Shown one piece after another: positions 33,680 to 41,770 of a stretch of 64,000 bases of DNA. Positions within the stretch are counted from its first letter, which is position 1. The number at the start of each line of letters is the position of its first letter. The notes below the pieces were generated by a model. It had not been told where the DNA came from. It ran no database searches and worked only from the letters and a program-made list of their open reading frames with translations. Where the stretch lies: assembly GCF_014650575.1 (NCBI RefSeq), contig NZ_BMVF01000009.1, forward strand, positions 124,001 to 188,000. Direction: 5' to 3'. Source of the stretch: Streptomyces naganishii JCM 4654. Lineage in GTDB: Bacteria > Actinomycetota > Actinomycetes > Streptomycetales > Streptomycetaceae. The position numbers and the translations under genes are program-made.

Positions 33680-35665
33680 ATGACCTCCACTCTCGCCCCG
33701 GCCCCCGCCGACCGGCACGCCCCCGCGCGCGACACCGTCGCACCCCGTCGCCGCACCCGTGTCCTCGCCCTCCCCGAGGCCCGCTGGGCGGCCGCCGCCC
33801 TCGTCCTGTTCCTGATCGCGCTGCCCTTGCAGCTGACCGGAGCCCCGGCGTGGACCTGGGGGCCGCTGTACGCCCTGACCTACGCGACCGGTGGCTGGGA
33901 GCCGGGCTGGGCGGGACTCCAGGCACTGCGGGGCAAGACGCTCGACGTGGACCTGCTGATGGTCGTCGCCGCCCTCGGGGCGGCGGCGATCGGGCAGGTG
34001 ATGGACGGTGCGCTGCTCATCGTCATCTTCGCCACGTCCGGTGCGCTGGAGGCCCTCGCCACGGCGCGCACGGCCGACTCCGTACGGGGGCTGCTGGACC
34101 TCGCGCCGGCCACGGCCACCCGGGTCCACCCCGACGGCCGTGAGGAGACCGTCGCCATCGAGGAACTGGCCGTCGGCGACACGATCCTCGTACGGCCCGG
34201 CGAGCGCGTCGGAGCCGACGGCCGGGTGCTCGACGGCGTGAGCGACGTCGACCAGGCGACCATCACCGGTGAGCCGCTGCCCGTGACCAAGGAGAGGGAG
34301 GACGAGGTGTTCGCCGGCACCCTCAACGGCACCGGCGCCTTGCGCGTCCAGGTCGAGCGGGACGCCTCGGACACGGTGATCGCCCGGATCGTGCGCATGG
34401 TGGAGGAGGCGTCCGAGACCAAGGCGCCGACCCAGCTGTTCATCGAGAAGGTCGAACAGCGTTACTCGCTGGGCATGGTGGCCGCGACGCTGGCCGTCTT
34501 CCTCGTCCCGCTCGCCTTCGGCGCCGCCCTGACCGGCTCGCTGCTGCGGGCGATGACCTTCATGATCGTCGCCTCCCCGTGCGCGGTCGTGCTGGCGACC
34601 ATGCCGCCGCTGCTGTCGGCGATCGCCAACTCCGGACGTCACGGCGTGCTGGTGAAGTCCGCCGTGGTCATGGAGCGGCTCGGCGAGGTGGACGCGGTGG
34701 CGCTCGACAAGACCGGCACGCTGACCGAGGGAACCCCGCGCGTCACCGACGTACGGCCGTTGACCGGCTCCGGACTGACCGAGGCGGATCTGCTGACGCT
34801 GGCCGCCGCCGCCGAACACCCCAGCGAGCACCCGCTGGGACGTGCCGTGGTGGAGGCGGCGCGCGAGCGCGGGCTCGCCCTGCCGGTGGCGGAGGACTTC
34901 GACTCCAGGCCCGGCATCGGCGTGACCGCCACCGTCGGCGGCCGCGCGCTCGCGATCGGCGCTCCCGCCCGGCTGCTCGCCGATGCCACCGAACCCGGCC
35001 CCGGCTTCGGGCCGGCCGCGGCTCTGGCGAGCGGACTCGAGGACGGGGGCCGCACCGCCGTCCTGGTCATGGCGGACGGCGCCCCGGTGGGCGTGCTCGG
35101 CATCGCCGACCGGCTGCGTGCGGACGCCGCCACGACGGTCTCCGCCCTGTCCTCCCTGACCGGAACCGCGCCCCTGCTGCTCACCGGAGACAACCCGCGC
35201 GCCGCCGCCCGCCTCGCGGCCGAGGCCGGCATCCAGGAGGTACGGGCCGGCCTGCTGCCGCAGGACAAGGTGAGCGCGGTCAGGGAACTGCAGGACAACG
35301 GGCGCAAGGCGATGGTCGTCGGCGACGGCGTCAACGACGCCCCGGCGCTCGCCGCCGCCCACACCGGCGTGGCGATGGGCCGCGCGGGCTCCGACCTCGC
35401 GCTGGAGACCGCCGACGCGGTGATCGTCCGCGACGAGCTCGCCACCGTGCCGGCCCTCATCTCCCTGTCCCGCAGCGCCCGGAGGCTCGTCGTGCAGAAT
35501 CTGGTCATCGCCGGTGTCTTCATCGCCGGCCTGGTGGTGTGGGACCTGGCCGGCACCCTGCCGCTCCCGCTCGGTGTCGCGGGCCACGAGGGCTCCACGG
35601 TCATCGTCGGCCTGAACGGGCTGCGGCTGCTGCGCGAGGCGGCCTGGCGGCGGGCGGCCGGGTGA
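33680..35665 (+). CDS. P1B-4-type heavy-metal ATPase (Co2+/Ni2+/Fe2+ efflux)
   Basis: A 661-residue metal-transporting P-type ATPase without an N-terminal metal-binding domain. The sixth-helix motif is SPC (about residue 298) and the last helix carries HEGST (about 635): the SPC plus HEGS/T combination marks the P1B-4 group, which exports cobalt, nickel or ferrous iron. The catalytic DKTGT (about 343), SEHPLG and GDGVNDAPAL (about 547) are intact. The ATG at 33680 is chosen because GAAGGA precedes it; the reading frame extends further upstream to 33596 but that part overlaps the operator. The ArsR gene is divergent, and a ferredoxin-like gene is coupled downstream. Confidence 0.9.
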   Translation: MTSTLAPAPADRHAPARDTVAPRRRTRVLALPEARWAAAALVLFLIALPLQLTGAPAWTWGPLYALTYATGGWEPGWAGLQALRGKTLDVDLLMVVAALGAAAIGQVMDGALLIVIFATSGALEALATARTADSVRGLLDLAPATATRVHPDGREETVAIEELAVGDTILVRPGERVGADGRVLDGVSDVDQATITGEPLPVTKEREDEVFAGTLNGTGALRVQVERDASDTVIARIVRMVEEASETKAPTQLFIEKVEQRYSLGMVAATLAVFLVPLAFGAALTGSLLRAMTFMIVASPCAVVLATMPPLLSAIANSGRHGVLVKSAVVMERLGEVDAVALDKTGTLTEGTPRVTDVRPLTGSGLTEADLLTLAAAAEHPSEHPLGRAVVEAARERGLALPVAEDFDSRPGIGVTATVGGRALAIGAPARLLADATEPGPGFGPAAALASGLEDGGRTAVLVMADGAPVGVLGIADRLRADAATTVSALSSLTGTAPLLLTGDNPRAAARLAAEAGIQEVRAGLLPQDKVSAVRELQDNGRKAMVVGDGVNDAPALAAAHTGVAMGRAGSDLALETADAVIVRDELATVPALISLSRSARRLVVQNLVIAGVFIAGLVVWDLAGTLPLPLGVAGHEGSTVIVGLNGLRLLREAAWRRAAG

Positions 35666-36060
35666 GCCGGCGGAAGGCGGCTCCCGCGCAGGCGGCTTCC
35701 CGGTGCACGGTGACCGTGTGCCGCGGCTGCTGCTGCGGCACCGAGAAGGTTCCCGGTGTCGACCACGCCGCCCAGCTGGCCGCTCTGAGGGCCGAACTGG
35801 CACCCGTCGCCCAGGTCCGCGCGGTGAACTGCCTCGACGCCTGCGAGCAGGCCAACGTCATCGTCGTACAGCCGTCGTCGGCCGGCCGGGCGGCGGGCGG
35901 CCGGCCGGTCTGGCTCGGGCTGGTCAACGACCCCGACGCGACCGCCGACATAGCCGCCTGGGTCCGTGACGGCGGCCCTGGTCTCGCCGAACCCCCCGAC
36001 ATCCTCGACCTGTACGAGTTCGGCCCGTCCCGCCGCGTGCGCCGGACCGTCGAGGACTGA
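35662..36060 (+). CDS. Thioredoxin-like (2Fe-2S) ferredoxin domain protein
   Basis: A 132-residue protein whose cysteine pattern (CRGCCCG near the N-terminus and NCLDAC at mid-protein) matches the thioredoxin-fold [2Fe-2S] ferredoxins. It begins at a GTG overlapping the ATPase stop by 4 bp and is thus translationally coupled. The extra neighbouring cysteines (CCC) could bind metal directly. A role as redox partner or metal chaperone of the metal-efflux pump is an inference from coupling. Confidence 0.78.
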   Translation: MSRRKAAPAQAASRCTVTVCRGCCCGTEKVPGVDHAAQLAALRAELAPVAQVRAVNCLDACEQANVIVVQPSSAGRAAGGRPVWLGLVNDPDATADIAAWVRDGGPGLAEPPDILDLYEFGPSRRVRRTVED

Positions 36061-36147
36061 GGGGGGCCGTGTCCGCTCGCGGTGCCGGTGCGGTGGGCAA
36101 TGCGAGTGGAACGTGGTCACAGCCCTCGGGATTCCGGATGGCCCCTT

Positions 36148-36168
36148 TTCTACGTCTCGTAGTAGCTT
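36148..36168 (+). promoter_or_regulatory. BlaI operator overlapping the blaI promoter
   Basis: TTCTACGTCTCGTAGTAG followed directly by CTT: the operator is joined to a -10-like TAGCTT (36163-36168). Half-sites TTCTAC and GTAG have the dyad typical of BlaI/MecI/CopY (TACTACA-type) operators. The same arrangement is found before PAP2 and uppP. It lies 45 bp upstream of the blaI start. Confidence 0.75.
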
Positions 36169-36212
36169 GAGCGGTCCAGGACAACCTGGCCGGACAACGA
36201 GGGAGGTGCCGG

Positions 36213-36599
36213 GTGGCCGGCGGCAAGGACGGCCGGAGGGCGCCTGGGCGGCGTGCGCGGGGCGAGCTGGAGGGCGCGGTGCTGGCTGCCTTGTGGGCGG
36301 CCGACGGGCCGGTCACCGCGGCTGTGGTCCAGGAGCAGGTGCCCGACACCGCGTACACGACGCTGCTGACGATCCTGACGCGGCTGTGCGGCAAGGGGAG
36401 GGTGACCCGGCGCCGGGAGGGGCGCAGCTACGTGTACGCGCCCGTGGACGACCGGGCCGGGCACGCGGCGGCGGGGATGCACTCGCTGCTGGCCGAGGGC
36501 GGGGACCGTGCGGCGGTGCTGGCCCGGTTCGTCTCCGAGCTGTCGGCGCAGGACGAGCGGTTGCTGGAGCAGCTGCTGCACGGCGACTCCTCCGCCTGA
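36213..36599 (+). CDS. blaI: BlaI/MecI/CopY-family transcriptional repressor
   Basis: A 128-residue repressor. The winged helix includes GELEGAVLAALWAADGPVTAAVVQE and TAYTTLLTILTRLCGKGRVTRRREGRSYVYAP, with the typical Arg-rich wing; the C-terminal helical part forms the dimer and is the site of peptidase cleavage in BlaR systems. The GTG at 36213 follows GGGAGGT. It is followed 15 bp later by an M56 peptidase, the usual signal-transducing partner. It probably represses its own promoter through the box at 36148, and may also repress PAP2 and uppP. Confidence 0.9.
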   Translation: MAGGKDGRRAPGRRARGELEGAVLAALWAADGPVTAAVVQEQVPDTAYTTLLTILTRLCGKGRVTRRREGRSYVYAPVDDRAGHAAAGMHSLLAEGGDRAAVLARFVSELSAQDERLLEQLLHGDSSA

Positions 36600-36614
36600 C
36601 CCTGGGGGCGAGGC

Positions 36615-37550
36615 GTGTTCTGGCCGGTGCCGATGTATCTGCCGCTGCTGGTGAGCGCGGTGCTGGCGCTGGGAGCGCCGTGGGCGGGCCGCCGGATGCC
36701 GCCGCGTGCGGGGGCGTGGGCCATGCTGTGCGCGGCGGTCGTGGCGGCCGGTACGTGGGTGACCGAGCTGGCGATTCTGGCGTTCACCGCGGTGGGCCAG
36801 GTGCCGCTGGTCGCGGCGCAGGGGCCGTGGTCGGTGAGCGCGCTGGCGGCGGAGGACCCGGTGAGCCGGAAGATCGCCGCAGTGTGCGCCGGGGTGATCC
36901 TGGTCCTGACGGTGAGTCTCACCCTCGCTTCCTGGCGCCGGGGCCGGGCGCTGGTCGATGCCTGGCGCGAGTGCCGGGACATCGCGGCGGGCGGGGACCT
37001 GGCCGTCGTCGACGACCCGGTGCCGGCCGCGTTCGCCGTGCTCGGCCTGCCGGGGCGGGTGGTCGTCTCCTCCGGGATGCTGAGGCTGCTGGACGGGCCG
37101 GAGCGTGGGGCCCTGCTCGCCCACGAGCGGGCTCACCTGAGGCATCGGCACCATGTCTTCTCACTGGTCCTGCACCTGACGACGGTGGTGAATCCGCTGC
37201 TGCGGTCGCTGGAGCGGGCGGGGGCCTTCGCCGTGGAGCGGTGGGCGGACGAGGAAGCCGGGGCCGCGGTGGGGGACCGGCGGGTCGTCGCCCGCGCGAT
37301 CGCCCGGGCAGCCCTCGCGTCGAGCCGGGCCGGGCAGGCGGCACTGGCCGCGACCGGCGGGCCGGTGCCCCAACGCGTCCAGGCGCTGCTGGCTCCGCCG
37401 GTACGCCATCGCGTCGGCGTGATGGTGGCGTTCTCGGTCCTGATGGCGGCCTGCTGCGGGAGCCTGGCCGTCACGGCGCACGACACGGAGCGGCTGTTCG
37501 AGGCCGCGATGCACGCCCACGCGACCGCGGTGCGGGTGAGCGCGCGGTAA
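36615..37550 (+). CDS. M56-family membrane metallopeptidase (BlaR1-like, no sensor domain)
   Basis: A 311-residue integral membrane zinc peptidase. Hydrophobic segments lie at both ends and between residues 15 and 115; the cytoplasmic catalytic motif is AHERAHLRHRHH (HExxH-like, with a downstream glutamate in WADEEAG). In BlaR1 such a peptidase cleaves the BlaI repressor on antibiotic binding, but this protein lacks the penicillin-binding sensor domain, so another cell-wall signal is expected. The GTG start at 36615 is 15 bp after blaI. Confidence 0.88.
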   Translation: MFWPVPMYLPLLVSAVLALGAPWAGRRMPPRAGAWAMLCAAVVAAGTWVTELAILAFTAVGQVPLVAAQGPWSVSALAAEDPVSRKIAAVCAGVILVLTVSLTLASWRRGRALVDAWRECRDIAAGGDLAVVDDPVPAAFAVLGLPGRVVVSSGMLRLLDGPERGALLAHERAHLRHRHHVFSLVLHLTTVVNPLLRSLERAGAFAVERWADEEAGAAVGDRRVVARAIARAALASSRAGQAALAATGGPVPQRVQALLAPPVRHRVGVMVAFSVLMAACCGSLAVTAHDTERLFEAAMHAHATAVRVSAR

Positions 37551-37992
37551 ACGCGTTTCAGACTCTGTGCGCGCGTGCCGAACCGGGTTCGGCGCCGGCG
37601 GTCGTGCCGCCCGTGGCGCTGAGGCCCGGCAGCGTGACTGCCGGGCGCCGGCTCGAGGGGCATGAGGCGGCGGCGGAGGTGGCCAGGTCGCCCGTGGCGG
37701 AAGCCGACGAGGCGCCGTAGGGGTACGGCGGTGGATCAGGTGGTGCGCCGCTGCGACGGCCGCGACCGCGACGGCCGGACGACCGCGACGGCGAGGCGGC
37801 CGCGACCACCGCGACGGCGAGGCGGCGGCCGTGCCGTGACACCGGTCGCCGTGACCGAGTGCGGCCGGCCCAGAGCCGGGAATCCCGCCGCACCTACCGC
37901 GGAAGGCCCAGGCCCAGGCCCAGGCTCAGCCGCGCCGGCCGCCTGCCGGGCTCCGCCGAGACGGTGTGCTGGAGGGCGGGCGCGTGGGGACG
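37551..37992. other. Non-coding interval between convergent genes
   Basis: No convincing gene was found. The interval contains the terminator at 37625-37645, a 19-bp direct repeat ACCGCGACGGCGAGGCGGC at 37782-37800 and 37808-37826, and a short GGCCCA hexamer run near 37905-37930. It separates the plus-strand M56 gene from the minus-strand PAP2 gene. Confidence 0.6.
37625..37645. terminator. Stem-loop terminator after the M56 peptidase gene
   Basis: CCCGGCAG, five bases, then CTGCCGGG form a perfect 8-bp stem 75 bp after the M56 stop. No T-tract follows, as usual in this genus. Confidence 0.6.
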
Positions 37993-38640
37993 TTACCGTG
38001 CGGGCTGCGGGACGGCGGGCTCGGCGGTCAGCAGCGGGCGCAGTGCGCCGCCGCTCAGGGACGCCACCAGCGGGGTGGCCCAGCGGCGCAGGGCCAGGCT
38101 GGTGAGGTAGGCGACGGGGAGGGCGAGGACCGCGGAGCCGAGCACGTCGTGAGGGTAGTGGGCGCCGACGTACACCCGGGTGAAGCCCTCCACCACGGCG
38201 AACAGGGCCGCGATCGCGCTCAGGCGGCGGTCCAGCAGGAACAGCGCGGCCACGGTCGCGGCGGCCACGGTGGTGTGGCCGCTGGGGAAGGCGTAGTCGG
38301 AGGGCGCGGGGCAGGCGTCGACGATGTAGGCGTGCGGCATCGACCGGCATGGCCGTACCTCGGAGACGATCTTCTTGACCACCTCGGCGGCGGCGAAGGC
38401 GACCACGACGGCGACCGGTGCGGCCAGCGCGAGGGTCATCGCCCGGGCACCGCGGCGGCGCGCGTTCCACCAGCCCATCACCATGAGCACCGCGAAGACT
38501 CCCAGGCCGACGTTGGTCCACAGCTCCAGGGGGGTGTTCAGCCACTTGGTGTCACGGGCGAAGTCGGTGACGGAGGTGAACAGCGACCCGTCGACGCCGG
38601 AGCCGTCGAAGGCGAGGTGTGCGGTGGCGGCCGCGGTCAT
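37993..38640 (-). CDS. PAP2-family phosphatase (probable undecaprenyl-PP phosphatase)
   Basis: A 215-residue integral membrane phosphatase of the PAP2 superfamily. The three catalytic motifs are KKIVSEVRPC (first), PSGHT (second) and RVYVGAHYPHDV (third), on about six transmembrane helices. Such enzymes dephosphorylate undecaprenyl pyrophosphate or similar lipids at the outer face. The ATG at 38640 is chosen because GGAAGGA lies seven bases before it. A BlaI-like box joined to a -10 element lies 121 bp upstream, identical in layout to the one of blaI. Confidence 0.88.
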   Translation of the reverse strand: MTAAATAHLAFDGSGVDGSLFTSVTDFARDTKWLNTPLELWTNVGLGVFAVLMVMGWWNARRRGARAMTLALAAPVAVVVAFAAAEVVKKIVSEVRPCRSMPHAYIVDACPAPSDYAFPSGHTTVAAATVAALFLLDRRLSAIAALFAVVEGFTRVYVGAHYPHDVLGSAVLALPVAYLTSLALRRWATPLVASLSGGALRPLLTAEPAVPQPAR

Positions 38641-38760
38641 GGGCACGTCCTTCCAAGTCAGCATGAGACGACGCGGAACGGCCCTGCGCCGACGGTCGAT
38701 GACCACGTCCGCGATGGCAGAACAGTGTCATCACGGTGAATCGGTGGTGGCCGTCCGCCT

Positions 38761-38781
38761 AATCTACTACATGTTGTAGAA
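38761..38781 (-). promoter_or_regulatory. BlaI-like operator and -10 element upstream of PAP2
   Basis: On the minus strand TTCTACAACATGTAGTAG followed by ATT; the -10-like TAGATT directly follows GTAG. The 18-bp core differs from the blaI box only in its central bases and has the same position relative to the -10 element. Confidence 0.7.
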
Positions 38782-38823
38782 ACCGCGTGCGGTGAGCCGG
38801 CTGCCGCCTCGCGCGGTCGGATC

Positions 38824-39996
38824 TCACCCCGCGGCGAGACGTCGCCGTACGGTGCTGAGGACCGGGCCGAGAACGATGACGGCGGCGAGCACGGCGTACC
38901 CGTGGGTGAGGGTGGTGAGCGAGGCGACTACCGCGACCAGCAACGGCCCTCCCGCGTCGCCGAGTTCACGGCCGAGCTCGGCGGCGCCCATGGTCTGGCC
39001 CAGGCGCTCCTGAGGGGTCGACGAGGCCAGGGCGGCGAAACCGAGCGGGGTGATCAGACCGGTTCCGGCGCCGATCAGAACGGCGCCGGCGAGGATGCCG
39101 GCCAGGCCCGGCAGCATGGCGCACCCCAGCCCGCCCGCGGTGAGCGCAAGCCCCGCCGTGATGCCCGAGCGGGTCGTCAGCCGCCCGTGGTCCAGCGCCC
39201 TCCCCGCCCGCGGCTGGACCACGGCGGCGCAGGCGGCCAGCACCGATACGGCGGCACCGGTGGCCACTGTCCCGAGCCCGGCCGCCCGCCCCGAGACCGG
39301 CAGGAACCCCACCCCGACCGACAGCGCGGCCGTCGCCGCCGCGAGTGCGGCCGTCGGGGCCAGGAACGCGGGGTCGGCCAGCCGCCGGGCCAGGTCCAGC
39401 ACCGTCTGCCGGTCCTTCGGCAGCGGGGGTACGCCGGGAACGGCGCGCGCGGCCCAGGCGGCGACCGCCGCGCCGAGCACGGCCGTGACCGCGAAGAGCA
39501 GCCGCAGGCCTCCGGCCCACACGAGGACGCCGCCGAGCAGGGGGCCCAGGGTGTAGCCGATCGACTTGTAGAAGCCGTAACTGCCGAACGCCCGGCCGTG
39601 CTTCGCCGCCGGGTTGAGGCGGGCGACCAGAGCGGAGGCCGACGGGGAGAAGGCGGAGGCCGCGGCACCCTGACCGAGCCGGGCCGCCCACAGCCAGCCG
39701 GGCCGGTCCGCGACGACGTACAGCGCGGACGCGGCGGAGAAGGCGACGAGGCCGCCGAGCAGCACGGGCCGGGCGCCGACGCGGTCGGCGAGGGTGCCGA
39801 AGACCGGCTTGAGGAGCACCTCGGCACCGTCGTACAGGGTCAGCAGCCCGCCGAGCACCAGCAGCGAGGTGACCGCGCCCTCGGCGTGGCCGCCGAGGCT
39901 GGCGGCGATGCCGTGCGCGCCGAAGGCGGTGGTGAACCCCGCGGCGTACAGCGGCCACATCCGCCGGGCCGGGGCGGTCTTGCCGGTCGCGCTCAC
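38824..39996 (-). CDS. MFS transporter
   Basis: A 390-residue major facilitator with twelve predicted helices. The loop between helices 2 and 3 carries FGTLADRVGARPVLLGG, the canonical MFS motif A. It starts at a GTG overlapping the stop of chrB by 4 bp, so the two are co-translated. Genes with this ChrB-MFS pairing are usually annotated as chromate or drug efflux, but the substrate cannot be read from sequence. Confidence 0.85.
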   Translation of the reverse strand: MSATGKTAPARRMWPLYAAGFTTAFGAHGIAASLGGHAEGAVTSLLVLGGLLTLYDGAEVLLKPVFGTLADRVGARPVLLGGLVAFSAASALYVVADRPGWLWAARLGQGAAASAFSPSASALVARLNPAAKHGRAFGSYGFYKSIGYTLGPLLGGVLVWAGGLRLLFAVTAVLGAAVAAWAARAVPGVPPLPKDRQTVLDLARRLADPAFLAPTAALAAATAALSVGVGFLPVSGRAAGLGTVATGAAVSVLAACAAVVQPRAGRALDHGRLTTRSGITAGLALTAGGLGCAMLPGLAGILAGAVLIGAGTGLITPLGFAALASSTPQERLGQTMGAAELGRELGDAGGPLLVAVVASLTTLTHGYAVLAAVIVLGPVLSTVRRRLAAG

Positions 39997-40559
39997 TGTT
40001 CCGTCTCAGGGGCCTGGTGCAGGGCGGCGAACACGCGCTCGGCGTAGCCCTCGCAGGCGGACACGCACTGCTTGAGCCGCCGGCCCGCCTCGGCCGCCTC
40101 CGGTGACCCGAACACGTCGCGTGCGGTCAGGTCCCGGTGCCAGCGCCGCAGCCGCTCCAGCGACTGCTCCTCTTCCTCCAGCTCGGCAAGCGTGAACTTG
40201 GCGACGCGGATCTCCTTGGCGATCTCCGCCTCGAACTTGCCGCAGTCGGCCAGGAACTCCGCCCAGTCCGCCGACCGTGCGGCACCGAACATCTCCTTCA
40301 GGCGGACGGCGTCCTTGGGGCCACGCCCGGTGGCGTTCAACGTCACGACCTGCCCGTCGGCCTGCTCCGTCAGCGCGATCGCCCGCGCGACGCCGTCGGC
40401 GAACACCGGTACGTCCGGTACGGCCCAGATGCCCTGGCCGAGCGAGAGCGCGCCCATCCCGCGCAGCTCCCGCCAGACGCCCACGCGGTGCCGCGACGGC
40501 TGGGCGGGCAGTTTGAGCACGAGGACGAGCCATCGGCTCACCGGTTCCACGTTCGACAC
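39993..40559 (-). CDS. chrB: ChrB-domain regulatory protein
   Basis: A 188-residue cytoplasmic protein with the ChrB N-terminal domain, seen in WLVLVLKLPAQPSRHRVGVWRELRGMGA and the GQGIWAVPDVP region. ChrB proteins of proteobacteria act as chromate-responsive regulators of efflux genes. Here the C-terminal half is helical with Glu-rich and Arg-rich stretches. The gene overlaps the downstream MFS gene, and an inverted repeat lies nine bases upstream of its ATG. Confidence 0.78.
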   Translation of the reverse strand: MSNVEPVSRWLVLVLKLPAQPSRHRVGVWRELRGMGALSLGQGIWAVPDVPVFADGVARAIALTEQADGQVVTLNATGRGPKDAVRLKEMFGAARSADWAEFLADCGKFEAEIAKEIRVAKFTLAELEEEEQSLERLRRWHRDLTARDVFGSPEAAEAGRRLKQCVSACEGYAERVFAALHQAPETEQ

Positions 40560-40567
40560 ATCTTGGA

Positions 40568-40585
40568 ATGTAGCACCCGTTACAT
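40568..40585. promoter_or_regulatory. Inverted repeat upstream of chrB
   Basis: ATGTAGC-N4-GTTACAT is an inverted repeat with six of seven arm bases paired. It lies nine bases before the chrB start, so it is a probable autoregulatory site. Confidence 0.55.
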
Positions 40586-40615
40586 CCGGCGACGTACGAG
40601 TGGGTGGCCGGTGGG

Positions 40616-41536
40616 TCAGGCGACGGTGAAGTAGGCCAGGCTGCCGAGGCCGGCCAGGGTGCAGTAGACCGCGAAGGGGATGAGGGTCCGGTTCTCGAAG
40701 TACCTGACCAGGAAACGGGTCGCGAGGTAGGCCGCGACGAAGGCGGCGACGCTGCCCGCCAGCAGCGGTCCGCGCAGGCCGTTGCCCTCGGGGCCCAGCA
40801 GCGGGGGCAGCTTGAGCAGCGCCGCTCCGCCGATCACGGGCGTGGCGAGCAGGAAGGCGAAGCGGGCGGAGTCCTCGTGGTTGAGGCCCTTGAAGATGCC
40901 CGCGCTGATGGTGGTGCCGGAGCGGCTGATGCCGGGGAGCAGGGCGAGGATCTGGGCCGCGCCGATCGTCACGGCCTGGCGCATGGTCATCCGGGTGATC
41001 CGCAGGTCCGACAGCTCGTCCGGGCTCAGGTGCTCCTCGCCCGGCTTGACGGCGTCCTCCGCGCGTCGGCGGCCGGTGCCGCCGCGCCGCAGCTGTTCGG
41101 TGACGAAGAGGACGATGCCGTTGAGGGCCAGGAAGATCGCGGTGGGTACGGGCTTGCCGAGCGTGGTGCGGAACACCTTGTCGAGCGCGATGCCCGCGAC
41201 ACCCACCGGGATGCAGGCCACGACGATCAGCCAGGCGAGTCGCTGGTCCACGGTCCGGACGCGGCGTTGCGTGATCGAGGTGACCAGTCCGCGGATCACC
41301 CTGACCCAGTCGCGCCAGAAGAAGACCACCAGTGCGAGCGCGGTGGCCAGGTGGAGGCCCACCAGTTCGTTGAGGTACAGGGAGCCGTCGGCGGAGACGT
41401 CCAGGTCGTGCTGCCAGTGCCCGCCCAGGAGCGCGGGGATCAGGATGCTGTGCCCCAGGCTGGAGACGGGGAACAGCTCGGTGACGCCTTGCAGCAGGCC
41501 GACGCCTATTGCTTCGGGGTAGGTCAGGACGGACAT
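40616..41536 (-). CDS. uppP: Undecaprenyl-diphosphatase UppP (BacA)
   Basis: A 306-residue integral membrane enzyme that converts undecaprenyl pyrophosphate to undecaprenyl phosphate, recycling the lipid carrier for peptidoglycan. The family motifs GLLQGVTELFPVSSLGH (catalytic Glu/Ser/His) and PGISRSGTTI are intact, with eight to ten hydrophobic segments. A BlaI-like box fused to a -10 element lies 73 bp upstream, the same layout as before blaI and PAP2. The C-terminal helix region is complete. Confidence 0.94.
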   Translation of the reverse strand: MSVLTYPEAIGVGLLQGVTELFPVSSLGHSILIPALLGGHWQHDLDVSADGSLYLNELVGLHLATALALVVFFWRDWVRVIRGLVTSITQRRVRTVDQRLAWLIVVACIPVGVAGIALDKVFRTTLGKPVPTAIFLALNGIVLFVTEQLRRGGTGRRRAEDAVKPGEEHLSPDELSDLRITRMTMRQAVTIGAAQILALLPGISRSGTTISAGIFKGLNHEDSARFAFLLATPVIGGAALLKLPPLLGPEGNGLRGPLLAGSVAAFVAAYLATRFLVRYFENRTLIPFAVYCTLAGLGSLAYFTVA

Positions 41537-41608
41537 GGATGACCTTCGACTCGGAATGCAGGCAGGTGAGGCTTCGGGCGACGCGCGCAGCGGCTCTGGC
41601 CGGTCAGA

Positions 41609-41629
41609 AAAGTACTACGTGTTGTAGAA
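41609..41629 (-). promoter_or_regulatory. BlaI-like operator and -10 element upstream of uppP
   Basis: On the minus strand TTCTACAACACGTAGTAC followed by TTT; the -10-like TACTTT directly follows GTAG. The 18-bp core shares the TTCTAC and GTAGTA half-sites with the other two boxes. Confidence 0.7.
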
Positions 41630-41770
41630 CTTGATGGGCCGGTGAGAGTGTTTTCACCTCGGCGACCGGAAACGTTCATCGCCCCTTCGCCGGGGAGACC
41701 GCGCGGGCGGCGCGGCGTACCTGCTGACCGGGTTGCAGGACCGGGCAGATCAGCCCTCTCACGCCGACGT

